A stretch of 55,054 nucleotides of DNA from assembly GCA_022826195.1 (NCBI GenBank), contig JAJDVI010000026.1, positions 1 to 55,054 of the forward strand. The letters are read 5' to 3'. The translations under genes and the position numbers were made by a program. Positions within the stretch are counted from its first letter, which is position 1, and each line of letters opens with the position of its first letter. Origin of the DNA: Acidobacteriota bacterium (GTDB taxonomy: Bacteria; Acidobacteriota; Vicinamibacteria; Marinacidobacterales; Marinacidobacteraceae). Shown here one piece after another: positions 7,797 to 17,052 of the stretch. The notes below the pieces were generated by a model. That model was not told where the DNA came from. It saw only the letters and a list, made by a program, of their open reading frames with translations, and made no database searches.

Positions 7797-8855
7797 ATGG
7801 GCGCTCCCAACTCCAAGGAGAAAGCGGAACCGCGGTACGAGGAGGCCGGGTGGCGCGCCAAGGAGGAAGAAGCCATCGCCGGGGCGGCGGGGCACCGGGC
7901 GGAAACCCACCGCCATGATCCGGGAGGTGACAGTCGGGAGGATCTGGAGGTAGTGCAGTTGTATCTGCGCGACGCGGGCCGCAAGCGGCCGCTCACGGAA
8001 CGCGAGGAACAGCGATGCTGCCGCTTCCTGCGGTACGCGCGCTGGCGGAACTCCGGATCGAAGCGACCGGAGCGGGCGTTCGGGGACCGCTGCGCGCGCG
8101 GCAGCTGTCTGCTCATCGAGGGCAACCTCAGGCTGGTCGTCTCGATCGCACGGCGCTACCAGGGGATGGGCTTGCCGCTCGCCGATTTGATCCAAGAGGG
8201 GAACCTGGGGCTGATCACGGCTACCGCCCGGTTCGATCCGGCGCGGACCCAACGTTTCCCACGCTACGCCGCGGGCTGGATCCGGGAGACGATCTGCCGG
8301 GCGCTCTCGCAGAAATCCCGCACGATTCGAATCCCTCTCGACCAATTGGCCCTGCGCCGCCGTGCCGCCAGCGTCGAGGCGGATCTCGAACAGCGATATC
8401 GCAACGAGGAATGCCGCACGGGGCGGCATCGAGCGCATACGACGGAGGACGACGCCCACGAGATCGGCGTGGAACCGGAAGCGCTCCGGACCACGATCCG
8501 GCTCGTGCCCGACGTGGAATCGCTGGACGCTCCTCGAACCGTGGACGGTCCTCCGCTGCGGAACCTGCTTGCGGACGCGGCATCACCGGACCCGTGCGAC
8601 GCCGCAGCCCGGACGGAGGAGCGGAACCGGATCAGGGAGGCCGTTTCCCACCTTCCGGCGCGCCTGCGGCTTGTCGTCGAGCGGCGCTACGGACTTGGCG
8701 GCTCGGGTGAGGCCAGCCTCACGGAGATCGGGCGTGAACTCCAGGTTTCGGCCGAGAGGGTGCGCCAGTTGCAAGGCAAGGCGATGGTCATGCTCTCGCA
8801 CGAACTTCGGCACGCCCGATCCCCCGGCCGGGCCGCGCCCCCCGTCCTTTCCTGA
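7797..8855 (+). CDS. Sigma-70 family factor, group 2 (RpoD/RpoS-like)
   Basis: This 352-aa protein has the non-ECF sigma layout. Region 1.2 is at about residues 49-72 (VQLYLRDAG, LTEREEQ). Region 2 is at about 105-185 (EGNLRLVVSIARRYQGMG, DLIQEGNLGLI, then YAAGWIRETI in place of the usual YATWWIRQAI, then RTIRIP). Region 3 is at about 190-265 (VESLDAP). Region 4 is at about 280-335 (LTEIGRELQVSAERVRQLQ). The N-terminus is charged and lacks region 1.1. It lies between the permease and TolC genes in the same direction, 11 nt before tolC. Changes in the 2.4 segment suggest altered -10 recognition. Control of this cluster is inferred. No anti-sigma gene is seen. Confidence 0.9.
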   Translation: MGAPNSKEKAEPRYEEAGWRAKEEEAIAGAAGHRAETHRHDPGGDSREDLEVVQLYLRDAGRKRPLTEREEQRCCRFLRYARWRNSGSKRPERAFGDRCARGSCLLIEGNLRLVVSIARRYQGMGLPLADLIQEGNLGLITATARFDPARTQRFPRYAAGWIRETICRALSQKSRTIRIPLDQLALRRRAASVEADLEQRYRNEECRTGRHRAHTTEDDAHEIGVEPEALRTTIRLVPDVESLDAPRTVDGPPLRNLLADAASPDPCDAAARTEERNRIREAVSHLPARLRLVVERRYGLGGSGEASLTEIGRELQVSAERVRQLQGKAMVMLSHELRHARSPGRAAPPVLS

Positions 8856-8866
8856 GGAGACGCACC

Positions 8867-10426
8867 ATGCGCACCAACGCCGCAATCCTGGCTCTCGTGG
8901 CGCTGAGCCTCTCCCGGCCGGTGTTAGCCGCCTGGCCGAACGAAGACGCTGCGAGCCAGCCCGCCCCGGTTGAACTGAGCCTGGATGAAGCGATCCAGCA
9001 GGCGCTCGAGAACAACCTGAGCGTGCAGATCTCCCGGCTCGCCCGCCAGTCCTCCACGTTCGCGCTGTCGGCTGCCCGCCGGGTGTACACCCCGAATCTG
9101 GTGTTGGATACCAGCGTCACAGAAAGCCTCTCTCCCGCGGAGAGCCAACTCGACGGGGCCGACCAGAACGAGCAGGACAACATGGTCTACAACCTGCGTT
9201 TCGAGCAGCAGCTCCCCTTTGGCGCCCGCTACTCGGTCCAGTTCAACAACAACCGCCTGGCCACCAACAGCCAGTTCTTCACCTTCAACCCGCGCTACCG
9301 GAGCACGCTGAACGCCCAGGTCACTCAGCCGCTCCTCCAGAACTTCCGCGCCGATCCCCAGCGCCGTCAGATTGTCGTGACCCAGAACGGGGAACGACAG
9401 GCCGGTCACGACTTCGAACGCAGCGTGCTGGACGTGCTCCGGGACGTCCAGAACGCCTACTGGGATCTTGTCTTCGCCATCCGAAACCATGAAGTGGAAG
9501 CCCAGTCCCTCGACCTCGCGCGCGAACTATTGCGGAACAACCAAGTGCAGGTGGAGGTCGGCACCATGGCGCGATTGGATGTGTTGCAGGCCGAGGCCGA
9601 AGTGGCGGCGCGCGAGGAAGCGTTGATCCTCGCCGAGGAACAGATCCGGCAATCAGAGGACACTCTCAAGGCACTGATCCGCGATCCCGACGCCTCCGGA
9701 TTCTGGGACGACGGAATCCAGCCTCTGGACGCGCCCTCCATCCAGGACTACGAGGTGGAAGTCGACGACGCGATTCGGGTTGCGCTCCAGCGGCGTCCAG
9801 AACTGCGCTCGCAGCGCGCCCAACTCGACACGAACCAGTACGACGTCCGGTTCTACCGCAACCAGACCCTCCCTCAGGTGGACCTGGTGGGACTCGTCCA
9901 GTTCACGGGAGTGGGCGGCACCCAGCTCGTGCGCCAGGGATTCTTCGGGCCCACGGTCGAAACGATCCCCGGCGGTTACGGCGACGCGCTCTCGCAACTG
10001 AGCGGGTTCGACTACCGTGACTGGCAAGTGGGCCTCTCCTTCTCGTACCCCATCGGCCCGAATGAGGCGCACGCCCAGCACGCCGAAGCCCAGACGGAGG
10101 TCACCCGGCAGCGCGAGACGATGCGCCAGCAGGAAGTCCAGATCGCCCAGGAGGTTCGGACCGCGGTGCGTCAGGTGCAGACCAACCGGCGCCGGATCGA
10201 CGCCAGCCGCGTCGCCCGCGAACTGCAGGAGGCGAGCCTCGACGCCGAGCAGAAGAAGTTCGAGGTGGGGATGACCACCAGCTACTTCATCGTGCAGGCG
10301 CAGCGCGACCTCGCCCAGACCCGTGCGAACGAACTCCAGGCCATCATCGACTACAACAAGGCGATCGTGGCGGTGGAACGCGCTCAAGGCACCCTCGCCG
10401 AGCGCTCCCGAGTCACAGTCCGGTGA
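8867..10426 (+). CDS. TolC-family outer-membrane efflux channel
   Basis: This 519-aa outer-membrane efflux protein has a signal peptide (about residues 1-21, ending VLA-A) and two OEP repeats rich in coiled-coil heptads (about 35-260 and 285-505). Typical motifs are LSLDEAIQQALENNLSVQ near the start and a late VRTAVRQVQTNRRRI segment. GAGGAG precedes the ATG closely and only 11 nt separate it from the sigma gene, so the two are probably co-transcribed. It would supply the outer-membrane exit duct for the ABC pump upstream. Length and architecture are normal. Confidence 0.92.
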   Translation: MRTNAAILALVALSLSRPVLAAWPNEDAASQPAPVELSLDEAIQQALENNLSVQISRLARQSSTFALSAARRVYTPNLVLDTSVTESLSPAESQLDGADQNEQDNMVYNLRFEQQLPFGARYSVQFNNNRLATNSQFFTFNPRYRSTLNAQVTQPLLQNFRADPQRRQIVVTQNGERQAGHDFERSVLDVLRDVQNAYWDLVFAIRNHEVEAQSLDLARELLRNNQVQVEVGTMARLDVLQAEAEVAAREEALILAEEQIRQSEDTLKALIRDPDASGFWDDGIQPLDAPSIQDYEVEVDDAIRVALQRRPELRSQRAQLDTNQYDVRFYRNQTLPQVDLVGLVQFTGVGGTQLVRQGFFGPTVETIPGGYGDALSQLSGFDYRDWQVGLSFSYPIGPNEAHAQHAEAQTEVTRQRETMRQQEVQIAQEVRTAVRQVQTNRRRIDASRVARELQEASLDAEQKKFEVGMTTSYFIVQAQRDLAQTRANELQAIIDYNKAIVAVERAQGTLAERSRVTVR

Positions 10427-10537
10427 GGGATCCGGGAGACGGTCTTCAAGCACCGGCTGGCAGCAGCCGCTGCGCCGCCACGGACTCCCCCATCGATGCG
10501 CTCCAGCCGGAGCGCCGCACCGGTGGGGCCACCGCCC

Positions 10538-10676
10538 GCAGTAGCCCCGCTCTGCGCCCAAGAGGCGGAGAGTGGATTGGCCAGCTTGCGACCGAGACGC
10601 AACAGGGCCAACGGCTCCCCGTGAACCACGTTGGCAATCAGGGCGTAACGGAAGTCGTAGTGGAAGGCGGGACCAC
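10538..10676 (+). repeat. Mosaic intergenic repeat, partial divergent copy E
   Basis: Segments such as CCCCGCTCTGCGCCC, GCGACCGAGACGCAACAGG and GCCAACGG align in order with the long repeats at 18546-18873 and 23577-23902. The 3' part (GTAACGGAAGTCGTAGTGGAAGG) matches the alternative tail found in the inverted copies A and C. This copy is shorter and more diverged. The rest of 10427-10775 holds no gene. Confidence 0.5.
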
Positions 10677-10775
10677 ATCCCAAGTTAGCCATGGCCTCCG
10701 AACCGACTGACTCCCCCGCTTTGACTTCATCCGAGGGGCCCCCGTTCGCGTCCGCCCCTCCAAGGGAGGCTAGCC

Positions 10776-11357
10776 ATGCCCACCGGTCTCCGGATCGTTC
10801 TAGTCCTGCTCCTAACGCCACTGGCCGAAGCGCAGGAGAATGCGGAAGAGTGCATTCGTACCTCCGAATTCAACCTCTACGCCGATGGAACGCGTGACCG
10901 GGAGATTCGCAACGAGTGTGCGGACACGGTCAGCGTCGCCTGGTGTTTCGGCAGGGGCGCGGGTGCCTGTGGCACCCCCAGTTCCTTCTATCGGCTGGAG
11001 GCGACTCTCGCCCCCGGGGAATCGCGGCAAGTGCGGAACGATTCCAGCATTCGTTGGGCCGCCTGTTTCAGCCCCGACACGGTGATCGAGGTAGGACTCG
11101 GGACATACCGCTGCGGGGATGAGGAAGAGGACCCGGCACCGGAACCCGAGGCTGAGGATGTCTCTGACGCCGCCAACTCCTGCCAGTATGCGAACGATCT
11201 GGTCTGTGACGGGCCGCAACTATGCGAACCGGGGACCGACACCAATGACTGCTGGGAGAACTCGCGTAGGAGCGCCGCTGGCCAGGATTGTCGGATGGCC
11301 AGAAGGCCCAGGCCAAGCGAGACACCGCCCCGATCCCCGCGAGGAATGCACGGCTGA
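10776..11357 (+). CDS. Secreted Cys-rich protein
   Basis: This 193-aa protein has a clear signal peptide (about residues 1-19: MPTGLRIVLVLLLTPLAEA) and eleven Cys in the mature part. AAGGGAGG lies 6 nt before the ATG. An N-terminal domain (about 25-115) contains six Cys and a WCFGRGAGAC segment. An acidic linker of EEEDPAPEPEAED type follows, then a short C-terminal module, C-QYANDLVCDGPQLC and EPGTDTNDC. That module resembles small CxxANDxxCD...GTDxxDC repeats I recall from secreted bacterial proteins. It is the last + strand gene after tolC, so it may belong to the pump system or start the accessory zone. The last 30 residues are basic and may lie past the natural end. Function unknown. Confidence 0.65.
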   Translation: MPTGLRIVLVLLLTPLAEAQENAEECIRTSEFNLYADGTRDREIRNECADTVSVAWCFGRGAGACGTPSSFYRLEATLAPGESRQVRNDSSIRWAACFSPDTVIEVGLGTYRCGDEEEDPAPEPEAEDVSDAANSCQYANDLVCDGPQLCEPGTDTNDCWENSRRSAAGQDCRMARRPRPSETPPRSPRGMHG

Positions 11358-11652
11358 GGGGTCACCTTCGGGGCCACTGTTGGAGTAGCGGAAGTCAACC
11401 CCCCCTTCCGCTACGCCTTCCGCTACCCCGTGATCGCGACTGTGTTTCACAAGAGCCGTTGGCACCGTTGCGGTTCGTTCGCATGTTTCCAAACCGACGC
11501 CTCCGCTTCTGGCCGGAGAGTGGGCTGGGAACGACCCCCCTTTTCCTCCGGATCTACAGCCCGGCAATCCGGACTTACGCCAGCCCTTCTGCTACCTGTC
11601 GGGGGTCGCTCCCAGCCCGCGCCTGCGGCGCGACTGATCCCTGCGGGAAGGC
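11358..11652 (-). repeat. Mosaic intergenic repeat, copy A (inverted)
   Basis: Read on the minus strand, it carries the same blocks as copies B and D: AGCCTTCCCGCAGGGATC, GCGCCGCAGGCGCGGGCTGG, GAGCGACCCC, a CGCAACGG...GCCAACGG block and a terminal GTGGCCCCGAAGGTGACC. In place of their CATAAGT/ACTTAT hairpin it has a different one (GTAGCGGAA/TTCCGCTAC around a G-rich loop). It lies between convergent genes. Confidence 0.7.
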
Positions 11653-11926
11653 TACTCGGGACTGATGGCACCACCCGCGTTTCCGGTCCTCGTGGATTAC
11701 CTCCGGGACTCGGCCCGCGCCCCTCACCATTTCCATCACCTTGGCCTGTGCCGCGTCCCCGGGTCTCGGGACGTTCCGATTCTGGCCAGATTCCTCAGTC
11801 CATTCCCGGGCGCATCGGCAGGGCGAACTGGACCAGAACTCGCGGTTCTCGGGCGGTGACCGCCACCTACCAGCACGACCGAACGGTTACGCTGGAGGAG
11901 GCATCGACAGGAACCAGCGACGGGGT
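11653..11926. other. Intergenic, no feature seen
   Basis: About 270 bp between repeat copy A and the stop codon of the helicase gene. Open frames extend through it but have no start signal or recognisable domain. No terminator with a T-run was found for the helicase transcript. Confidence 0.4.
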
Positions 11927-14900
11927 TCAGGATTTTCCCGCTTCGTCGGGCACGTGCAGAAGCACTCCGTTGCGTTCGAGGATTCCGGCACTGAGCAACT
12001 GGTATACGACTTGCTGGATGTGAGTCGTAATCGTGGAACCGGTACGCTCGAAGCCAAAGAGGCTACATGCTTGCTTGATCGCGTCATCCTCGCTGATTCC
12101 GAAGCTATCTTTAACCGCATGGAAGAGCGCTTGGCCAATCTCCTCGGGTGCAATCATGTCGATTCTCTTGAGAGCCTGCGCCGTATCGGGGAGCTTCCCG
12201 TCCCGGCTCCGAACGTCGGGGGTCCGATGGCCCGGACACCAAAGAAAGTTACTCCTTCGCTCGAACATCCCGGACCGAGCGCCGTGGCGTATCGCTTGTT
12301 CCATACGCTGTTGGATTCGCGAGCCAGTGCGCCGAACGCCAGCCGCCGTTCTGACGCGGGTGATCGCCTCCTGTAGATGGACTGGACTCTCGACCCAAAC
12401 CACTTTGTTGATCCACTCGGCGAGGATGGCCGGGTCCACCTCGTGAAGCGGTGTTTCCAAACCAGTGATGCGCAGCTTCGCCACGACGTAGGGACTGGAG
12501 CGTTTCTCGGCTTCGCGAACCGCTGCACTACTGCGCCTTAGCGGTTCGGGTTTGCGGCGCGCGGCTCCCGCAGGCCCGCGCCCGTTCCCTGATCGGGCAT
12601 TCCGAATCGCGTCCTCGATCCGGGTCACCTCGCGCTCGCGGTTGCGGAACCAGTCCGTGCTCCAGACGCGGTGGACGGACCAGCCCTTATCTTCGAGTAC
12701 CTGCTGCCGAAGCCGATCCCGGTCGCGAGCGGATTGGGCACTGTGATACATCGCCCCGTCGCATTCAATGCCGAGCATGTACCGGCCCGGAAAGTCCGGG
12801 TCCACCACCGCGAGGTCGATGAAGAAGCCGGCAGAGCCGACTTGGTGTTCGATGTCGTGGCCTCGCGCGCGGAGCGCGGCAGCCACGCCTTCCTCGAAGG
12901 GTGAGTCGGCCTTCCGACCGCTCTCCTCCGGCATATCGAGCACGCCCGTGTCGGCGTAATCCAGGAACGTTTTGAGGGCCTTGATTCCACGGGTCTTTGC
13001 GCGACGCAGATCCAAATCCGCACCTACGAAGTTGGAGTACACGACACAGCGACGCCGGGCGCGCGTGATGAGCACGTTGAGCCGACGCTCACCGCCGTCT
13101 TGGTTCAGGGGGCCGAAGTTCATGGGTAAAGAACCGCCACTGAGCTTCCCGTAGCCGACGCTGATCAGGATCACGTCGCGCTCATCTCCCTGAACATTCT
13201 CCAGATTCTTGACGAAGAAGGGTTCTTCCGGATGCCGCGCGAAGAATGAGGCCTCGATGGAGGGATTTCGGCGGCGGAGGATTTCTAGTTCATCTTCGAT
13301 GCGGCGGGCCTGCTTGAGGTTGAAGGCGACGGCGCCGAGCGTGATTTCGGGGGTCGTGCGTGCATGTTCGATTACCGCATCGGCCACCTTCCTGGCTTCG
13401 CCGACGTTCACGCCTCCTCGTTCATAGGGGTTTTCCGGGTCCAGTTGGAAGCACAGGCCGCTCTCGATCTTCCCCGCGTCCGGACTCGGGAAGACGATCA
13501 GCCGGTTCTCATAAAACTCGTGGTTGGACACCGTGATCAGCGACTCGTGCCGGCTGCGGTAGTGCCAGCGCAGCCATCGCTCGGGAGCTCCCTGCGCGCA
13601 GAAGAGGCCCAAGATGCTCTCGAGATCCGCGGTTTCCGACTGTTCCTCGGCCATGTCATCCCCGGCGCGGTCAAAGAAGCTCGTGGGTGGTAGCTGTTTG
13701 CTGTCCCCGACGACGACTGTTTGCTTCCCTCGCAGAATCGCGCCCATAGCCTCGACCGGCCTTACCTGGCTGGCCTCATCAAACACCACCAAGTCGAACG
13801 AGACCGATCCAGGGGGGATGTACTTGGCGATTGAAAGCGGGCTCATCATGAAGACGGGCTTGATGCTCTGGATCGCGTTACCCGCCCTACTCATGAGCTT
13901 TCGGACTGGAAAGTGACGCTTCTTCTTCTGGAACTCCCGCCGCAGTACGCCGAGCTGCCCACCGCCGTGATGACGAGGCAGCCGTTCCCAATGCAGTTGC
14001 GCGAGGTGAACTCGGGTGGATTCGAACTGCGCCTGATCCAGCTTTCGGAACTGTGTGGCGACACGTTCGTGGGTGGTCCCGTCGAACTGGGCCAAGGCCG
14101 AGCGGTCCTTGAGCGCCTTTTCGAGCCATGTGCTGTAGCAGCCATGTTCGAACAGGCCCACGAGCTGCTCTCCCGCGTCCGGCCGGGATGCCGCCGCCTC
14201 CGCCACCTCCGGGATGCCCTCGTCTGCGGCTTTGCGCTCGAACTGGTTGAAGCGCACGATGTCGTGGATCGACGGCAGTTGCGTGGCGGCCGCCGCTAGC
14301 CAGCGGTCCAGGTCTTCGTAGGTACGTTCCCCTAGACCGGTATTGAGCGGGAGGCGGTCCGGCAGCAACTCGATCGCCTTCGCCACGGCGTCCAGTGCCT
14401 GCCCGAGCCGCTTTCTCCCGGCTCGACAGGCCTGGAGTACGTCCTGCACAAGGGTCGCGGCGGGGCGCTGGTCCAACATGTCGTGGATGCTCTCGTCAAC
14501 ATGACCGGCTCTTTTTTCCGCGTGCAGGGCGACGAACCACTCCGCGGCCCGTGTAAATTCACGATACGGTTCGGGGGCGGCACCTAGAGTCAGGCCCGGA
14601 AAGAGGGCAGCAACCAAGTCGTGAGAGTCGGCGAAACTTTGACGTAGCCGCTGCGCCTCCATGATCCCGTCCACAAGCTTCAGGCTGTCCGATGCCTCCT
14701 TGGGCGGATCGGTTCGACAGAGTCCACCGAGCCTAGCTTTGGCCCGCCGCCAAGCGCCAGACAGGAACCTCCACCACCTCTCTCCATAGTCGACCAGCGC
14801 CTGCCGAATTTCCAGCACATCGGCGTCCCAGGCTTCCGGGAGGAGCACAGGTTCGTACTGCACCCGCAGATCGACGTATCGCAGGGCAGCCTTACTCAGC

Positions 14901-16711
14901 TCGGCGACTGCTGGCGCACGAGTAACCCAATAGTCGCTGCGATGATCGGCGGCAGTCAATCCGGACGCCTCGATGACTTTGTCAGCCATGTGTAGGGATC
15001 GATCCCCATCCGACGGACCCTCATCGCGGGTATCGGTCTCGGGCAGCAGCAAAGACCGGAGCCGACTCAGCCCGTCGCGAAGCTCACGCAGCTCCTTGGA
15101 AGCACGCACCAGGGCCGTCTTGATTCGCTGCTCGTCGGCCGGAAGCGGAGAATCGAGCAGTCCGGCACTCCAGAACAGATGGTCCCTGGGACGGCCGATC
15201 CGTAGAACCAAACTCTGCAGGTCGTCGGTGAGCACCCGATGTCTCTCAAGATCCCGTTTGTTCCAAGACACCGAATCACGGCACCGAAGCCCGAGACCGT
15301 CAACAGCAATTCCGTGCGAAGCCAGTCGTTCCAACATCCAGACCAACTGATGGGGCGTAAGCTCGCTGTTGGCGACGGCAGTGTTGACCGCGACCGCGTA
15401 TTCGTTGAGTTGCTGGCGGCGCCGCTTGAGAACTTCGTCATTGACGCCGGCCCCGGATGTCGGTTTGCCCAGGTCTAAAGTCCGCTTCATCTCATCGAGG
15501 ATCGCGCGTCGATTCGTGTTGTGACTGTGCAGTTCCAGGCAGGCGTCACCCAGGTGGTTGGTGTCCAGGCGCCGCTTCACGACCTCCAACGCAGCCAACT
15601 TTTCTGCCACGAAGAGGATTCTCTTCCCGCGCGCGAGCGCCTCGGCCACCAGGTTCGTAATGGTCTGCGACTTCCCGGTCCCAGGGGGTCCCTGAATCAC
15701 CAGATTGCGCCCGTCCATCGCGTCGATGACGGCAAGGGTCTGGGAGCTGTCCGCATCGACGACCTGGTGCAGACTGGCCGCTCCAGCGTGGTCATCGATA
15801 CGCTGGTCCTCGCCGATTGCAGGCGATTCGCCCCCGAAACCTTGGGGATCGTAGAGCGCCCGCAGCACCGGATGGTCGGCCGGTTGCTGCTCCTCCGGCC
15901 ACTGAGTCGGGTCGAGATCCTTGTAGATGAGAAACTTGCTGAACGAGAAGAAGCCGAGTTGGATTGCGTCGTCATCCACAGACCACCGCTTAAATCGACT
16001 CACGGCCTTCGCTGCTTGGCCGAGATACTCAGCTACATCCAGATCATCCTCAGAGGGCATTTCCGGCAGGCGGACTCGGAAGTCGTTGAGGAGTTTCGCT
16101 TCTAGAGAGAGATTGGCCTCGATCTCGTCTTCCGTCCACGCGAGCTTGAAGCTGTGGCGAACATCGGTCCGATCGAGGCGCACGGGAACGAGGATCAATG
16201 GCGCACTGCGCTCCAACTCGCTGTCTTCGGACTCGTACCACCGCAACATTCCCAAAGCGAGGTAGAGGGTGTTGACGCCCTGTTCCTCGATCGAGGAGCG
16301 TGCGTGCCGGAAGGTCCCGAGGAGGCGGCGATTCAACGCAGCCTTGTCTAGTAGCGTCTGTAGCTTGTTGTCTACGTGGCGGGGGGCAGGCTCTTGAGAC
16401 TCGACTTCGGGCTCCGCCAGGAGCGAGAGCAGTTCGGACGGGATCTCGTGATCTTCGTCGCCGCCGTTCGGCTGCACCGTCTGTTCGGGCGCGGGCAGAA
16501 AGTACATGACGCGCCCGTTCCGCACCAGAATGCGGAATACCTCGCGCGATAGCTCGTCTACGACCCGAACCCCCAACCGCCTTGAAGGTCGGAAATTCAG
16601 CAACGAGTTGCGTAGCGTCAGGTCGAGAACGTCCCGCCGTGACTCCTCGAGCTTCTGTGCCACGGACTGCCCGCTGATATCCGGCGCTACGCCGTCGCCC
16701 GAAAACTCCAT
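11927..16711 (-). CDS. Giant DUF4011 - SF1 helicase - Vsr/DUF559-like nuclease - DUF3320 protein
   Basis: This 1594-aa cytoplasmic protein starts with a DUF4011-type N-terminus (about residues 15-270, with LRNSLLNFRPS). An SF1 helicase follows: Walker A GPPGTGKS (341-348), Walker B DEAS (978-981), VVGDSKQLPP, QGDERDVILIS, and motif VI LNVLITRARRR. The long segment between motifs I and II is mostly helical. A Vsr/DUF559-like endonuclease domain follows (about 1265-1365, with GIECDGAMYH, Asp1318). Next come a DUF3320 module (about 1428-1490) and a C-terminal helical tail. The ATG at 16711 has GGGGAG upstream. Known family members occur in defence islands, so nucleic-acid cleavage against invaders is likely but inferred. 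It is flanked by repeats and an integrase further along. No partner gene is adjacent, so it would act alone. Confidence 0.85.
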   Translation of the reverse strand: MEFSGDGVAPDISGQSVAQKLEESRRDVLDLTLRNSLLNFRPSRRLGVRVVDELSREVFRILVRNGRVMYFLPAPEQTVQPNGGDEDHEIPSELLSLLAEPEVESQEPAPRHVDNKLQTLLDKAALNRRLLGTFRHARSSIEEQGVNTLYLALGMLRWYESEDSELERSAPLILVPVRLDRTDVRHSFKLAWTEDEIEANLSLEAKLLNDFRVRLPEMPSEDDLDVAEYLGQAAKAVSRFKRWSVDDDAIQLGFFSFSKFLIYKDLDPTQWPEEQQPADHPVLRALYDPQGFGGESPAIGEDQRIDDHAGAASLHQVVDADSSQTLAVIDAMDGRNLVIQGPPGTGKSQTITNLVAEALARGKRILFVAEKLAALEVVKRRLDTNHLGDACLELHSHNTNRRAILDEMKRTLDLGKPTSGAGVNDEVLKRRRQQLNEYAVAVNTAVANSELTPHQLVWMLERLASHGIAVDGLGLRCRDSVSWNKRDLERHRVLTDDLQSLVLRIGRPRDHLFWSAGLLDSPLPADEQRIKTALVRASKELRELRDGLSRLRSLLLPETDTRDEGPSDGDRSLHMADKVIEASGLTAADHRSDYWVTRAPAVAELSKAALRYVDLRVQYEPVLLPEAWDADVLEIRQALVDYGERWWRFLSGAWRRAKARLGGLCRTDPPKEASDSLKLVDGIMEAQRLRQSFADSHDLVAALFPGLTLGAAPEPYREFTRAAEWFVALHAEKRAGHVDESIHDMLDQRPAATLVQDVLQACRAGRKRLGQALDAVAKAIELLPDRLPLNTGLGERTYEDLDRWLAAAATQLPSIHDIVRFNQFERKAADEGIPEVAEAAASRPDAGEQLVGLFEHGCYSTWLEKALKDRSALAQFDGTTHERVATQFRKLDQAQFESTRVHLAQLHWERLPRHHGGGQLGVLRREFQKKKRHFPVRKLMSRAGNAIQSIKPVFMMSPLSIAKYIPPGSVSFDLVVFDEASQVRPVEAMGAILRGKQTVVVGDSKQLPPTSFFDRAGDDMAEEQSETADLESILGLFCAQGAPERWLRWHYRSRHESLITVSNHEFYENRLIVFPSPDAGKIESGLCFQLDPENPYERGGVNVGEARKVADAVIEHARTTPEITLGAVAFNLKQARRIEDELEILRRRNPSIEASFFARHPEEPFFVKNLENVQGDERDVILISVGYGKLSGGSLPMNFGPLNQDGGERRLNVLITRARRRCVVYSNFVGADLDLRRAKTRGIKALKTFLDYADTGVLDMPEESGRKADSPFEEGVAAALRARGHDIEHQVGSAGFFIDLAVVDPDFPGRYMLGIECDGAMYHSAQSARDRDRLRQQVLEDKGWSVHRVWSTDWFRNREREVTRIEDAIRNARSGNGRGPAGAARRKPEPLRRSSAAVREAEKRSSPYVVAKLRITGLETPLHEVDPAILAEWINKVVWVESPVHLQEAITRVRTAAGVRRTGSRIQQRMEQAIRHGARSGMFERRSNFLWCPGHRTPDVRSRDGKLPDTAQALKRIDMIAPEEIGQALFHAVKDSFGISEDDAIKQACSLFGFERTGSTITTHIQQVVYQLLSAGILERNGVLLHVPDEAGKS

Positions 16712-17007
16712 GCAATCTTCTCCCCGCCGATTCGTCAGCTCCCTGACCAGTGTGCCGGAGTTCTTGATGTCGCCGCCTGAAAGAGAACAGGGGCATCCGT
16801 CGTCGCCACCATTGGCGAATTATCCTCAGTGGCAAGGAGACTGGGCACCAAATCGAGAACCACTCTCGCAATTCGCGAAGGCGGCGCGTGGAATCGCGTG
16901 GTCGCAGCGTCTGGAGCCGTCAGTTCGACGCCTAGGCCGGAGACCTCTGGGCCATGAGTGTCGACACAACCGGGGCGAAGGTGGCCTCGCGAACGGGACA
17001 AACGGAG
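16712..17007. other. Intergenic between helicase and Cache genes, no gene seen
   Basis: This is upstream sequence of the minus-strand helicase gene and should hold its promoter, but no convincing -35/-10 pair is visible. Short frames here lack start signals. Confidence 0.35.
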
Positions 17008-17039
17008 AAAAAACCACCGCGCTCCCGGACCGGTCGCGG
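17008..17039 (-). terminator. Rho-independent-type terminator after the Cache lipoprotein gene
   Basis: On the minus strand, CCGCG (17035-17039) pairs with CGCGG (17017-17021). After three bases (TGG) comes a run of six T (17008-17013). It begins 13 nt past the TAG at 17053-17055. The inner loop contains a further CCGG/CCGG pairing. This makes the lipoprotein gene a separate transcript from the helicase. Confidence 0.6.
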
Positions 17040-17052
17040 CAGAAGGTTGCCG

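Noticed and set aside
11441..12023. Frames running from repeat copy A into the helicase 3' end
   Set aside because: They translate repeat DNA and antisense helicase sequence; no conserved protein.
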